Source: an uncultured Lachnospiraceae bacterium
GTDB lineage: Bacteria > Bacillota > Clostridia > Lachnospirales > Lachnospiraceae
Direction: 5' to 3'
NCBI GenBank assembly: GCA_902782815.1
Contig: CACZOS010000177.1
Coordinates: forward strand, 1 to 13,227
Length of the DNA stretch: 13,227 nucleotides
The position numbers were made by a program, and so were the translations under genes. The notes below the pieces were generated by a model, which made no database searches, was not told the DNA's origin, and worked only from the letters and a program-made list of their open reading frames with translations. This document shows positions 1-8,923 of the stretch, piece by piece. Within the stretch, counting starts at the first letter, position 1; each line of letters starts with the position of its first letter.

Positions 1-1533
1 AATGTGGGGCCGGAGCAGGAGTATTTTCTGGTTGACAAAAAGACATATGATAAGAGATGGGATCTCATATTTGCCGGAAGGACCCTCTTTGGAGCTGCCG
101 CTCCCAAGGGACAGGAGCTGGACGATCACTATTTCGGTGTGATCAAACCCAGGGTAACGGCATTTATGGAGGAGCTGAACGAAGAATTATGGAAGCTGGG
201 GATTCTGGTGAAGACGGAACACAATGAGGTGGCACCGGCCCAGCATGAGCTGGCCCCCATTTACTCCACCACCAATGTGGCCACCGACAACAATCAGCTG
301 ACCATGGAGATCATGCAGAAGGTGGCAAGAAAACACGGTATGGTATGCCTTCTCCATGAGAAGCCCTTTGCGGGGGTTAACGGGTCCGGAAAACATAACA
401 ACTGGTCTCTGGCCACCGATGCGGGAGTAAACCTTTTATCACCCGGTGAAACTCCCTATGAGAACGCCCAGTTCCTGCTCTTCCTATGTGCCGTGATCCA
501 GGCTGTGGATGACTATCAGGACCTTCTGAGACTTTCCGTGGCCACCGCGGGAAATGACCACAGGCTGGGGGCAAATGAGGCACCGCCTGCCATCATCTCC
601 GTTTTTCTGGGGGATGAACTGAGCGGAATACTGGAGGCGATCAAAAACGATGCCCCTTATGCCGGGACAGAGAAGGTGATCATGAAGCTGGGGGTACACA
701 CCCTTCCGAGATTTTCACGGGATACCACGGACAGAAACCGTACCTCACCCTTTGCTTTCACGGGAAACAAGTTTGAATTCCGGTCCCTGGGCTCTTCAAA
801 CAGCATAGCCTGCTGCAACATCATGCTCAATGCGGCGGTGGCGGAAAGCCTGAAGCAATATGCGGACAGACTGGAAGGATCGGAGGATTTCGAGACCGAG
901 CTCCATGACCTGATCAGGGAAGTCATCGGCAAACACGAGCGGATCCTCTTCAACGGGAACGGTTACGGGGAAGACTGGGTCAGGGAAGCCACGGAAGTCC
1001 GGGGCCTTTCCAACCTGAAGACCACAGCGGATGCCATGCCGCGCCTTCTGGATAAGAAAAATATGGATATGCTGATGGCACACAAGGTATTCACGGAATC
1101 GGAGATTCATTCCCGCTGTGAGATCATGCTGGAAAATTACTGTAAGACCGTCAATATTGAAGGGCATACCATGGTGGATATGGTGAGGAAGAATTACCTC
1201 CCGGCCATCGAGAATTATCTTTATGATCTGGCGAAGACAACTTCCCTGATGAAGTCAGTGAGCGACAGGGTGAAATGTAATTATGAGATTTCCACCATGG
1301 AGAGGCTGTCCGAACTTACCGATTATATCCTGGAAAGGGTTAAAGATCTGGAGCAGGCTCTTGAAAATCTGAAATCCTATGACGATATCATCGAGCAGTC
1401 CCAGGTGATCAGGGATGATGTTCTTCCAAAGATGGAGCATCTGAGAAAACATGTGGATGAGGCGGAAATGCTGGCCAGCGAAGACTGCTGGCCCTTCCCC
1501 AGCTATGGAAAGCTGCTCTTTTCCGTATACTGA
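1..1533 (+). CDS. glnN: Glutamine synthetase type III, 5'-truncated by window edge
   Basis: ATP-dependent ligation of ammonia to glutamate, the entry step of nitrogen assimilation; cytoplasmic. The frame is open from base 1 (first codons N-V-G-P-E-Q-E-Y-F), so the gene begins upstream; the GTG at 4 is an internal Val codon, not a start. 510 codons are present. From family knowledge type III enzymes are about 700 residues, so roughly 190 N-terminal residues, including most of the GSIII-specific N-terminal domain, lie outside. Visible type III signatures, numbered from the first codon here: GPEQEYFL near 3-10, the substrate-binding stretch [10 protein letters not shown] at 127-136, [19 protein letters not shown] further on, and [22 protein letters not shown]. 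The C-terminus is predicted helical and glutamate-rich, as in the family. It ends in TGA and is followed 49 bases later by the PPDK_N-domain gene with no terminator between, so the two are probably cotranscribed. Confidence 0.95.
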   Translation, partial: NVGPEQEYFLVDKKTYDKRWDLIFAGRTLFGAAAPKGQELDDHYFGVIKPRVTAFMEELNEELWKLGILVKTEHNEVAPAQHELAPIYSTTNVATDNNQLTMEIMQKVARKHGMVCLLHEKPFAGVNGSGKHNNWSLATDAGVNLLSPGETPYENAQFLLFLCAVIQAVDDYQDLLRLSVATAGNDHRLGANEAPPAIISVFLGDELSGILEAIKNDAPYAGTEKVIMKLGVHTLPRFSRDTTDRNRTSPFAFTGNKFEFRSLGSSNSIACCNIMLNAAVAESLKQYADRLEGSEDFETELHDLIREVIGKHERILFNGNGYGEDWVREATEVRGLSNLKTTADAMPRLLDKKNMDMLMAHKVFTESEIHSRCEIMLENYCKTVNIEGHTMVDMVRKNYLPAIENYLYDLAKTTSLMKSVSDRVKCNYEISTMERLSELTDYILERVKDLEQALENLKSYDDIIEQSQVIRDDVLPKMEHLRKHVDEAEMLASEDCWPFPSYGKLLFSVY

Positions 1534-1582
1534 TTTCAGAAAACAATAAAACCCGAACCGACAGAAAGGGGGGTGAAGGAAT

Positions 1583-4165
1583 ATGGCGGCATTTGACCCG
1601 GTGTTATCCGGAATACCTGAGATGGATGGGGCTCTTCATCACATCAGACTTGGAGATAATGTGGTGTGGAGAGTCTCCGGACTCGAGGAGTTTAAGTATT
1701 TTATGGAGCCCTATGTGGATCAGGCCATAAAGGATGGGAGAAATATCATCTATTTCCGCTTTGCCAGTCACGAGCCTCTGGTGGAGAACCGGCCGGAGGT
1801 AAAGACGATAAAGATTCCTCTTTCCCACCGGTTTGAGACCTTTACCGTGGAGATCCACAACATGATCGAGCAGGAAGGCAGGGATGCTTTCTATGTATTT
1901 GATTGTCTGTCGGAGCTGCAGACTGCCTGGGCGACAGACCTGATGATGGGTAATTTTTTCAGGGTGACCTGCCCTTTTCTGTTTATCCTGGACACGGTGG
2001 CCTTCTTCCCAATCATAAGAGGGAAGCATTCCTTCCATGCCATCAACAAGATCATGAATACCACACAGCTCTTCCTTGATGTCTATTCTGACCGTGAAAG
2101 GGTCTATGTCCGGCCGGTGAAGGTCTGGGAGCGGGATTCGGAAACCATGTTTCTTCCCCATATCTACAACAGGCAGCAGGGGACTTTCCGCCCCATACTG
2201 GACGGGGTTCACGCCAGCCGCTTTTATCAGATGCTGGGCAGATTTCAGAGGCCCGGGGAAGAGCAGTATATCGATTCCTGGGACCGGTTTTTCAACGCTG
2301 CCAGGCTTATGTATGAAAACCATATGGATATGCGGGATGTCTGCAGTACCATGTGTAATATCATGATGAGCCGGGACGAGAAGATGAGGGAGATGGTGAT
2401 CCGGCATTTCAGTCCTGAAGACTATTTTCTTGTCCGGAGCCATATGATCGGCACCGGACTGATCGGGGGAAAGGCATGCGGAATGCTTCTTTCAAGAGCG
2501 GTCATACGCAACACCACCCAGGAGATCAACAGGATCCTGGAACCCCATGATTCTTTCTTTGTGGGTTCAGATGTGTATTATACCTATATCGTGGACAACG
2601 GATTCTGGGATCTTCGTATCCGGCAGAGAACCAGGGAAGGTTACTTTTCCCTGGCGGAAGAATTTGCGGACCGGCTGAAAACCGGAACTTTCTCCGGGGA
2701 GATGAAGGACCGTTTCCGGAATATCCTGGAATACTATGGACAGGACCCCTATATCGTCCGCTCCAGCAGCATCCTGGAGGATGGATTCGGCAATGCCTTC
2801 GCTGGGAAATATGAATCGGTGTTCTGTGCCAACAGGGGAACGCCGGAGGAAAGGCTGGAGGAATTTGAGAATGCCATCCGTACTGTTTATGCCAGCACCA
2901 TGGGCCTGTCTGCTCTGGATTACCGGAAGAGGAGAGGACTGGATGAGAGGGATGAACAGATGGCTCTGCTGGTGCAGAGAGTTTCCGGATCCTATTACGG
3001 GGCATCCTATATGCCCTGTGCCGCAGGAGTCGGATATTCCTACAGTCCGTATGTTTTCCTTCCGGATATGGATCCCGAAGCGGGGATGCTCAGGCTGGTC
3101 ATGGGTATGGGCACCTCTGCCGTGGACCGTACGGAAGGATCTTATCCCAGACTGGTGTCTTTGGATGATCCCCTGGCTACCAGCTGTACCACTGTCCGGG
3201 AGAAACATCAGTTTTCCCAAAGGAAGGTGGAAGCCATGGATGTGAATGAACACAGGCTGGTCCAGATGGAATTAAAGGAGATCGGTCCGAAACTGCCTCC
3301 CTATCTTGCCAGAATCCTTCTGGAACATGATTATGATGCGGAAAGAATGTTCATGGACAGGGGAATAAACCGTGATATCCAGTTTATTTCCTGCGAGGGG
3401 ATCGTCAGGAACAAAGAGCTGATGGACCGGATCAAAACGATCCTGGAACTGCTTCAGGCAGAGTACCGGCAGCCCGTGGATATCGAGTATACGATCAACC
3501 TTTCCGAGGACGGAGAATATTCCGTCAATCTTCTCCAGTGCAGACCCCTTCAGGTTTTCAGGGATGAAGGGATGGTGGAGATACCCGGTGACCTTTCCGG
3601 ATCCGGCATCATTCTGGAGAATACCGGGTCTTCCATGGGACTCTCCAGGAAGACTGCGATAGATCTCATCGTCTATGTGGATCCTGTATCCTACTACAAC
3701 ATGCCTTATGTGGACAAATCCGGGATCGCGGGACTGATCAGGAAGATCAACTGGAAATACAGGGGAAGCGGTAAACATATGATGCTGATCGTTCCCGGCA
3801 GGATCGGTACCTCATCCCCGGAACTGGGGGTGCCCACCACATTTGCGGATATCAGTGAATTTGAAGTAATCTGTGAGGTGGAGGAGAAGAGAGCCGGTTA
3901 TAATCCGGAATTATCTTACGGGAGCCATATCTTCCAGGATCTGGTGGAGGCGGAAATCCTTTATACGGCTGTATTTTCCGATGAGAGGACGAAGCTTTTC
4001 GATCCGGAAAAACTGAGACGATTCCCGGAAATCTCCGATGCTCTTTTCAAACCCGGTGAAAAAGCCTGTGAGGAAGGCATCATCAGCGTGTTCGACACAG
4101 GAGGGAAAGGATGCATATTATTTCATGATCTTGAGCAGGGCCGGCTGGTTTTGACAACCGGGTGA
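1583..4165 (+). CDS. PEP/pyruvate-binding (PPDK_N) domain protein with degenerate KaiC-like N-terminus
   Basis: 860 residues, often labelled 'phosphoenolpyruvate synthase' in databases, but the sequence does not support that full activity. Residues about 1-215 resemble a KaiC/RecA-like fold (LSGIPEMDGAL start, Walker-B-like strand FYVFD ending at D107), but the expected P-loop position reads SGLEEFKYF (32-40) with no GKT/GKS. Residues about 290-655 form a PPDK_N ATP-grasp domain: GGKA at 295-298, VRSSS with R393, a following FAGKYESVF, and closing LLQCRPL with R654. The remaining 205 residues carry VPGRIGTSSPELGVP from 737 and YGSHIFQDL, a pattern I recall from similar multidomain proteins of Bacteroidetes. 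No swivelling phosphohistidine domain (GG..CHAAI type) and no PEP-binding barrel are visible. The start is fixed by a G-rich ribosome binding site (1568-1576) six bases before ATG. Adjacency to glnN suggests a link to nitrogen or carbon/energy status, but the real function is unknown. Confidence 0.8.
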   Translation: MAAFDPVLSGIPEMDGALHHIRLGDNVVWRVSGLEEFKYFMEPYVDQAIKDGRNIIYFRFASHEPLVENRPEVKTIKIPLSHRFETFTVEIHNMIEQEGRDAFYVFDCLSELQTAWATDLMMGNFFRVTCPFLFILDTVAFFPIIRGKHSFHAINKIMNTTQLFLDVYSDRERVYVRPVKVWERDSETMFLPHIYNRQQGTFRPILDGVHASRFYQMLGRFQRPGEEQYIDSWDRFFNAARLMYENHMDMRDVCSTMCNIMMSRDEKMREMVIRHFSPEDYFLVRSHMIGTGLIGGKACGMLLSRAVIRNTTQEINRILEPHDSFFVGSDVYYTYIVDNGFWDLRIRQRTREGYFSLAEEFADRLKTGTFSGEMKDRFRNILEYYGQDPYIVRSSSILEDGFGNAFAGKYESVFCANRGTPEERLEEFENAIRTVYASTMGLSALDYRKRRGLDERDEQMALLVQRVSGSYYGASYMPCAAGVGYSYSPYVFLPDMDPEAGMLRLVMGMGTSAVDRTEGSYPRLVSLDDPLATSCTTVREKHQFSQRKVEAMDVNEHRLVQMELKEIGPKLPPYLARILLEHDYDAERMFMDRGINRDIQFISCEGIVRNKELMDRIKTILELLQAEYRQPVDIEYTINLSEDGEYSVNLLQCRPLQVFRDEGMVEIPGDLSGSGIILENTGSSMGLSRKTAIDLIVYVDPVSYYNMPYVDKSGIAGLIRKINWKYRGSGKHMMLIVPGRIGTSSPELGVPTTFADISEFEVICEVEEKRAGYNPELSYGSHIFQDLVEAEILYTAVFSDERTKLFDPEKLRRFPEISDALFKPGEKACEEGIISVFDTGGKGCILFHDLEQGRLVLTTG

Positions 4166-4203
4166 GAAACGGCCTGATCACAGCCTGTAAAAGAGGAAAA
4201 AAC

Positions 4204-4232
4204 TTGACACAAATGTAATCCGAAAGTATAAT
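4204..4232 (+). promoter_or_regulatory. Sigma-70/SigA-type promoter for gltB operon
   Basis: TTGACA at 4204-4209 and TATAAT at 4227-4232 with exactly 17 bases between: both hexamers and the spacer match the consensus perfectly. The predicted transcription start is about 4239-4240, which is the first base of the leader hairpin P1. There is no extended -10 TG. A second TATAAT at 4237-4242 lies inside P1 and has no correctly spaced -35. Such a strong promoter in front of a terminator suggests that control is exerted after initiation. Confidence 0.88.
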
Positions 4233-4238
4233 TATGTA

Positions 4239-4338
4239 TAATATCAAAGGCGATATTAACAGTTAATTTGCTGCGTAATTGTATTTTCGGAGGCAATGGC
4301 GTCTCGGGTTTATATTACCCGGGACGCTTTTTCTTTTT
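4239..4338 (+). promoter_or_regulatory. Dual-hexaloop ANTAR-target leader / antitermination switch
   Basis: Two short hairpins with six-base loops that carry A at loop position 1 and G at position 4. P1: a 7-bp perfect stem, 4239-4245 paired with 4252-4258, loop AAAGGC (4246-4251). P2: a 5-bp stem GAGGC/GTCTC (4290-4294 with 4301-4305, one G-U pair), loop AATGGC (4295-4300). The linker is 31 bases. The 3' half of P2 is also part of the 5' arm of the intrinsic terminator (4299-4327), so P2 and the terminator cannot form together. This is the architecture known for targets of ANTAR-domain regulators such as EutV and NasR: the protein binds both hexaloops, holds P2 and lets transcription continue. 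ANTAR systems are known in Clostridia upstream of nitrogen genes. The cognate regulator is not in this window. The call is from hand folding only. Confidence 0.8.
4299..4338 (+). terminator. Rho-independent terminator (attenuator) in gltB leader
   Basis: An 11-bp stem, 4299-4309 paired with 4317-4327 (arms GCGTCTCGGGT and ACCCGGGACGC, one G-U pair), with a 7-base A/T loop and then T5-C-T5 at 4328-4338. It stands between the promoter and gltB, so it would stop transcription by default unless hairpin P2 displaces its 5' arm. It is also the only convincing terminator after the glnN/PPDK_N gene pair and could end read-through transcripts from them. Confidence 0.92.
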
Positions 4339-4360
4339 ATCCTGATGAGAAGATATGTTT

Positions 4361-4366
4361 AGGAGG
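4361..4366 (+). promoter_or_regulatory. Ribosome binding site deciding the gltB start
   Basis: AGGAGG lies six bases before the ATG at 4373. Two earlier in-frame ATGs do not fit: the one at 4355 precedes this site and would translate through it, and the one at 4367 abuts it with no spacer. The site is 23 bases past the terminator's T tract. Confidence 0.85.
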
Positions 4367-4372
4367 ATGTTT

Positions 4373-7300
4373 ATGACAGATTTATTTACCCGTATTGGCA
4401 GTGAAGGACTCTACCATCCTTCTTTTGAACATGACAACTGCGGTATCGGTGCCATCGTCGATATAGAGGGTCATCCCAGTCATAAACTGGTGAGTGATGC
4501 GCTTTCCATCGTCGAAAATCTTGCCCACAGGGCAGGCAAGGACGCGGAGGGCAAAACAGGAGACGGGGTAGGGATCCTGACCCAGATTCCCCACAGGTTT
4601 TTTGTCCGGAAAATGAGGGAGCAGGGGATTCTCCTTCCGGGACGGCGGGAGTATGGTGTCGGAATGTTCTTCTTTCCCCCTGATGAACTGGACCGGAGGC
4701 TTGCCAGATCCATGTTTGAGATCATTGTCAGGAAAAACGGACTGAAGATTCTGGGATGGAGAAAGGTGGAATCCGATCCGGATGTCCTGGGATCCAAAGC
4801 CAGGGAATGTATGCCTTCCATATATCAGGTTTTTATCGAAAGACCTTCCAGAACACAAGAGGATCTGGATTTTGACCGGATGCTTTATATTGTGAGAAGA
4901 GAATTCGAGCAGAGTAATGAAAATACCTATGTTCCTTCACTGTCCTGCAGGACCATTGTCTACAAGGGTATGTTTCTGGTGGGGCAGCTGAGGTCGTTTT
5001 TCTGTGATCTTGAGGATCCGGATTATGAGTCATCCATTGCCGTGGTCCATTCACGTTTTTCCACCAACACCAACCCCAGCTGGGAGAGAGCCCACCCCAA
5101 TCGTTTTATCGTTCACAACGGGGAAATCAACACCATCAAGGGAAACGCGGATAAGATGCTGGCCAGGGAGGAAACCATGCACACCTCTTTCTTTTCCGAG
5201 GATGACATGACAAAGGTACTGCCGGTCATTTCCCGGGAAGGCTCCGATTCGGCAATGCTGGACAACACTCTGGAATTCCTTGTGATGAGCGGAATGGATC
5301 TCCCCCTGGCTGCCACCATTCTGATTCCCGAGCCCTGGTCTCATAATGAGACCCTCTCCCGGGAAGAGAGGGATTTTTACCAGTATTATGCTACCATGAT
5401 GGAGCCCTGGGACGGTCCGGCTTCCATCGTTTTCTCCGATGGTGATGTGATGGGGGCAATCCTGGACCGAAACGGACTGCGCCCTTCAAGATATTATGTG
5501 ATGGATGACGGAAGACTGATCCTGTCTTCCGAGGTGGGGGTTCTTGATCTGCCGGAGGACCACGTGATCAAGAAAGAAAGGCTCCATCCCGGGAAGATCC
5601 TGCTTGTGGATACCAGACAGAAAAGGATCATCTGTGACGAGGAAATCAAGGAGAAATACGCTCTGGGCAAACCCTACGGTGAATGGCTTGACAGCAGGCT
5701 TCTTACCCTTTCGTCTCTCCGTGTACCTAACAAAAAGGTACAGACTTATAAGGCGGATCAGCTGGCCAGACTTCAGAAAGCCTTTGGTTATACCTGGGAA
5801 AACTATCATGACAGCATACTCTCCATGGCCCTTAACGGAAATGAGGCCATAGGTTCCATGGGGGTGGATACCCCCATCGCCGCCTTGTCCGGGGAATATC
5901 AGCCGCTTTTCTATTATTTTAAACAGCTCTTTGCCCAGGTGACTAATCCGCCCATTGACGCAGGCAGGGAGGAGATCGTCACATCCAGGACGGTATACGT
6001 GGGAAAAAACGGAAATCTTCTTGAGGAGAAGCCGGAAAACTGTCAGGTCCTGAAGATTGACAGTCCCATACTGACCGACCTTGATTTTCTGAAAATAGAG
6101 AATTTGAAAAGAGAAGGATTCAAAGTCTCCAAAATATCCACTCTTTTCTATAAAACTACTCCCATGAAAAGAGTATTGAACCACCTTTTCGTTGAGGTGG
6201 ACAAGGCTTACAAAGAGGGGGCCAGTGTACTGATTCTCTCCGACAGGGGGGTGGATGAGAACCATGTGCCTATCCCCTCCCTTCTGGCTGTGGCAGCTGT
6301 GCACAAACATCTGGTTGATACCAGGAAATGTACGGCCATGTCCCTGATCGTGGAATCAGGGGAACCCAGGGAAGTTCATCATTTTGCCACCCTCCTGGGA
6401 TACGGGGCATCGGCGGTCAACCCTTACCTGGCCCATGCCACCATAAGACAGCTTGTGGAGGAGGAACTTCTGGATAAAGATTATTATGCCGCGGTGGAGG
6501 ATTATGACCGGGCTGTTCTCTTCGGAATCGTCAAGATCGCCTCCAAGATGGGTATCTCCACGATTCAGTCTTATCAGGGCAGCAAAATCTTTGAAGCCAT
6601 CGGCATTTCCCGGGACGTGATCAATGATTATTTTACCGGAACCGTCAGTCGTGTCGGCGGCATAGGGCTTGACGATATCGGAAGAGCGGTGGACCAGCAG
6701 CACAGCAGGGCCTTCGATCCCCTTGGACTGAATGTTAATCTGGAATTGTCCTCCTCGGGAAGACACAAAGAACGGAGCCAGGGGGAAAAGCACAGGTATA
6801 ATCCAAAGACTATCCACATGTTGCAGCTGGCTGCAAGAGAAGGAAATTATGAGAAGTTTAAAGAATATACCAGGATGGTGGACGGTGAGGATACAGGATA
6901 TTTAAGAAGCCTTCTTGATTTTGATTATCCTCCGGAGGGTATACCCCTGGATCAGGTGGAGAGTGAGGAATCCATTGTAAAACGATTCAAAACGGGGGCT
7001 ATGTCTTACGGATCGATCTCGGAAGAAGCTCACGAAGCTCTTGCCATAGCCATGAATCATCTGGGAGGGAAGAGCAACAGCGGTGAGGGAGGAGAAAGCG
7101 ACGAACGTATCCGGTCAGCGGGGACAGAGGATGACAGAAGTTCGGCCATCAAGCAGGTTGCCAGCGGCAGATTCGGCGTCACCAGCCGTTATCTGGTGAG
7201 CGCCAGGGAGATACAGATCAAAATGGCCCAGGGGGCAAAGCCCGGAGAGGGCGGTCACCTGCCGGGAAAGAAGGTTTACCCATGGATTGCCAGGACCAGG

Positions 7301-8923
7301 CATTCCACTCCGGGAGTCAGTCTTATTTCACCACCTCCTCACCATGATATCTATTCCATAGAGGATCTTGCCCAGTTGATCTATGACCTGAAATGCGCCA
7401 ACAAGAAGGCCCGGATATCGGTGAAGCTGGTATCGGAGGCAGGGGTCGGTACGGTGGCGGCAGGTGTAGCCAAGGCAGGCGCCGCTGTTGTCCTGATCTC
7501 GGGTTATGACGGAGGGACCGGGGCAGCTCCCCTTTCTTCCATACATAACGCCGGCCTGCCCTGGGAACTGGGACTGGCGGAAACCCATCAGACCCTCCTG
7601 GCCAACGGCCTTCGCAACCGGGTCATGATCGAGACGGACGGGAAGCTGATGAGCGGCAGGGATGTGGCCATCGCTGCCATGCTGGGAGCGGAAGAATTCG
7701 GCTTTGCCACAGCACCCCTCATCACTCTCGGCTGTGTGATGATGAGGCAATGTCAGTCGGATTCCTGCCCCATGGGTGTGGCTACCCAGAATCCTGAATT
7801 GAGAAAACGTTTTGCCGGAAAACCGGAATATGTGGAAAACTTTATGATCTTTATCGCCAGGGAACTCCGGGAGATCATGAGCCGTCTGGGAATCAGGACG
7901 GTGGAGGAGCTGGTGGGAAGGAGTGACCTGCTGAAAGTCAGAGAAGGACTGTCCGCAGCCCAGAAGAGGATCGATCTTTCCGGAATCCTGTTTCATGTGG
8001 ACTGCGGGCGTATCTCTCATGAAGAAAAATATCTCTATGATTTCAATCTTAAGGATACAAAAGACGAGAGTATCCTTCTCAGGTCAAGGAAGATAAAACG
8101 TGCCCTGGAGACCGGGGAAAAGGCAGAGATAAAGATCCACCTTCAGAGTGTGGACAGAACCTTCGGAACCCTGCTGGGAGCAGAGATCACCGGGAGGTAT
8201 CCCGAAGGATTGCCCGAGGATACCATACGGGTTGACTGTACCGGATCCGGGGGCCAGAGCTTCGGAGCCTTTATCCCTAAAGGACTGACTTTGAACCTGT
8301 CCGGTGACAGCAACGATTATCTGGGCAAGGGACTGTCCGGCGGGAAACTGATCGTGTCCGCTCCTCCGGAGGCTAAGTATGACCCGGGGGACAACATCAT
8401 CATCGGAAATGTTGCCTTGTACGGCGCCACCTCCGGCAAGGTGTTTATTGCCGGTATGGCCGGTGAGCGGTTTGCCATCCGCAATTCCGGAGTGACGGCT
8501 GTTGTGGAAGGTGTCGGCGAGCATGCATGTGAATACATGACCGGCGGGACAGTGGTTGTTCTGGGACCTACCGGTAAGAATTTTGCTGCCGGCATGAGCG
8601 GTGGAGTTGCTTATGTGCTTGACGAAAGAAATACTCTTTACAAAAATCTGAATAAACAGCTGGTGAATATGGAGGCGGTGGTCCATAAGGATGATCTGGA
8701 TGAACTGAGGAGGATCATCGCGGAACATGTGGAAGCCACCGGTTCAAAAAAGGGCAGACGGATCCTTACCCATTTTCATGAGTATATCCCCCAGTTCAAG
8801 AAGATCATCCCGGTGGACTACAAAGAGATATTAAGACTTATCGCCCGGGAGATGGAGACGGGTTCCGATCCGGAAAGAGCGAAAATTGAGGCCTTCAGGA
8901 TATTTACGGGAGGTGAACAGTGA
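4373..8923 (+). CDS. gltB: Glutamate synthase (NADPH) large subunit
   Basis: Takes the amide of glutamine, channels the ammonia to 2-oxoglutarate and makes glutamate; the partner of GltD, which feeds electrons from NADPH. 1516 residues, the usual length. Domains in order: class II glutamine amidotransferase with nucleophile Cys23 in HDNCGIG (the first 22 residues look like the propeptide removed in this family); central domain from about residue 490 (GSMGVDTPIAAL at 494); FMN-binding synthase domain with GAMSYGSIS from 875, KPGEGGHLPGKKV and GYDGGTGAAP at 1044-1053; cysteines C1121, C1127 and C1132 in the C-x5-C-x4-C spacing of the 3Fe-4S cluster; and the GXGXG beta-helix domain from about 1291. 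No internal stops or missing key residues. First gene of the gltB-gltD-dapL-guaA run behind the leader attenuator; its stop codon overlaps the gltD start by one base. Confidence 0.97.
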   Translation: MTDLFTRIGSEGLYHPSFEHDNCGIGAIVDIEGHPSHKLVSDALSIVENLAHRAGKDAEGKTGDGVGILTQIPHRFFVRKMREQGILLPGRREYGVGMFFFPPDELDRRLARSMFEIIVRKNGLKILGWRKVESDPDVLGSKARECMPSIYQVFIERPSRTQEDLDFDRMLYIVRREFEQSNENTYVPSLSCRTIVYKGMFLVGQLRSFFCDLEDPDYESSIAVVHSRFSTNTNPSWERAHPNRFIVHNGEINTIKGNADKMLAREETMHTSFFSEDDMTKVLPVISREGSDSAMLDNTLEFLVMSGMDLPLAATILIPEPWSHNETLSREERDFYQYYATMMEPWDGPASIVFSDGDVMGAILDRNGLRPSRYYVMDDGRLILSSEVGVLDLPEDHVIKKERLHPGKILLVDTRQKRIICDEEIKEKYALGKPYGEWLDSRLLTLSSLRVPNKKVQTYKADQLARLQKAFGYTWENYHDSILSMALNGNEAIGSMGVDTPIAALSGEYQPLFYYFKQLFAQVTNPPIDAGREEIVTSRTVYVGKNGNLLEEKPENCQVLKIDSPILTDLDFLKIENLKREGFKVSKISTLFYKTTPMKRVLNHLFVEVDKAYKEGASVLILSDRGVDENHVPIPSLLAVAAVHKHLVDTRKCTAMSLIVESGEPREVHHFATLLGYGASAVNPYLAHATIRQLVEEELLDKDYYAAVEDYDRAVLFGIVKIASKMGISTIQSYQGSKIFEAIGISRDVINDYFTGTVSRVGGIGLDDIGRAVDQQHSRAFDPLGLNVNLELSSSGRHKERSQGEKHRYNPKTIHMLQLAAREGNYEKFKEYTRMVDGEDTGYLRSLLDFDYPPEGIPLDQVESEESIVKRFKTGAMSYGSISEEAHEALAIAMNHLGGKSNSGEGGESDERIRSAGTEDDRSSAIKQVASGRFGVTSRYLVSAREIQIKMAQGAKPGEGGHLPGKKVYPWIARTRHSTPGVSLISPPPHHDIYSIEDLAQLIYDLKCANKKARISVKLVSEAGVGTVAAGVAKAGAAVVLISGYDGGTGAAPLSSIHNAGLPWELGLAETHQTLLANGLRNRVMIETDGKLMSGRDVAIAAMLGAEEFGFATAPLITLGCVMMRQCQSDSCPMGVATQNPELRKRFAGKPEYVENFMIFIARELREIMSRLGIRTVEELVGRSDLLKVREGLSAAQKRIDLSGILFHVDCGRISHEEKYLYDFNLKDTKDESILLRSRKIKRALETGEKAEIKIHLQSVDRTFGTLLGAEITGRYPEGLPEDTIRVDCTGSGGQSFGAFIPKGLTLNLSGDSNDYLGKGLSGGKLIVSAPPEAKYDPGDNIIIGNVALYGATSGKVFIAGMAGERFAIRNSGVTAVVEGVGEHACEYMTGGTVVVLGPTGKNFAAGMSGGVAYVLDERNTLYKNLNKQLVNMEAVVHKDDLDELRRIIAEHVEATGSKKGRRILTHFHEYIPQFKKIIPVDYKEILRLIAREMETGSDPERAKIEAFRIFTGGEQ

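Noticed and set aside
4..1533. GTG at 4 as the start of glnN
   Set aside because: The preceding codon is also open and family-like (N-V-G-P-E-Q-E), and a start here would remove about a quarter of a conserved enzyme.
1604..2443. Long open frame on the - strand (279 codons), with other long - strand frames at 5486-6310, 7328-8020 and 9490-10314
   Set aside because: All lie wholly antisense to clearly recognisable genes, have no family resemblance and no convincing ribosome binding sites; they are by-products of the codon use of the + strand genes.
4143..4162. GGTT/AACC hairpin at the end of the PPDK_N gene as terminator
   Set aside because: The stem is four strong pairs within the coding end and no T tract follows.
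4237..4242. Second TATAAT as an alternative -10 box
   Set aside because: It is 27 bases from the TTGACA, has no other -35 at a fitting distance, and is accounted for as part of the P1 stem.
4355..4372. Earlier ATG starts for gltB at 4355 and 4367
   Set aside because: The one at 4355 would put the AGGAGG ribosome binding site inside the coding region and has no good site of its own; the one at 4367 abuts AGGAGG. The ATG at 4373 has the right spacing and gives the usual short propeptide before Cys23.
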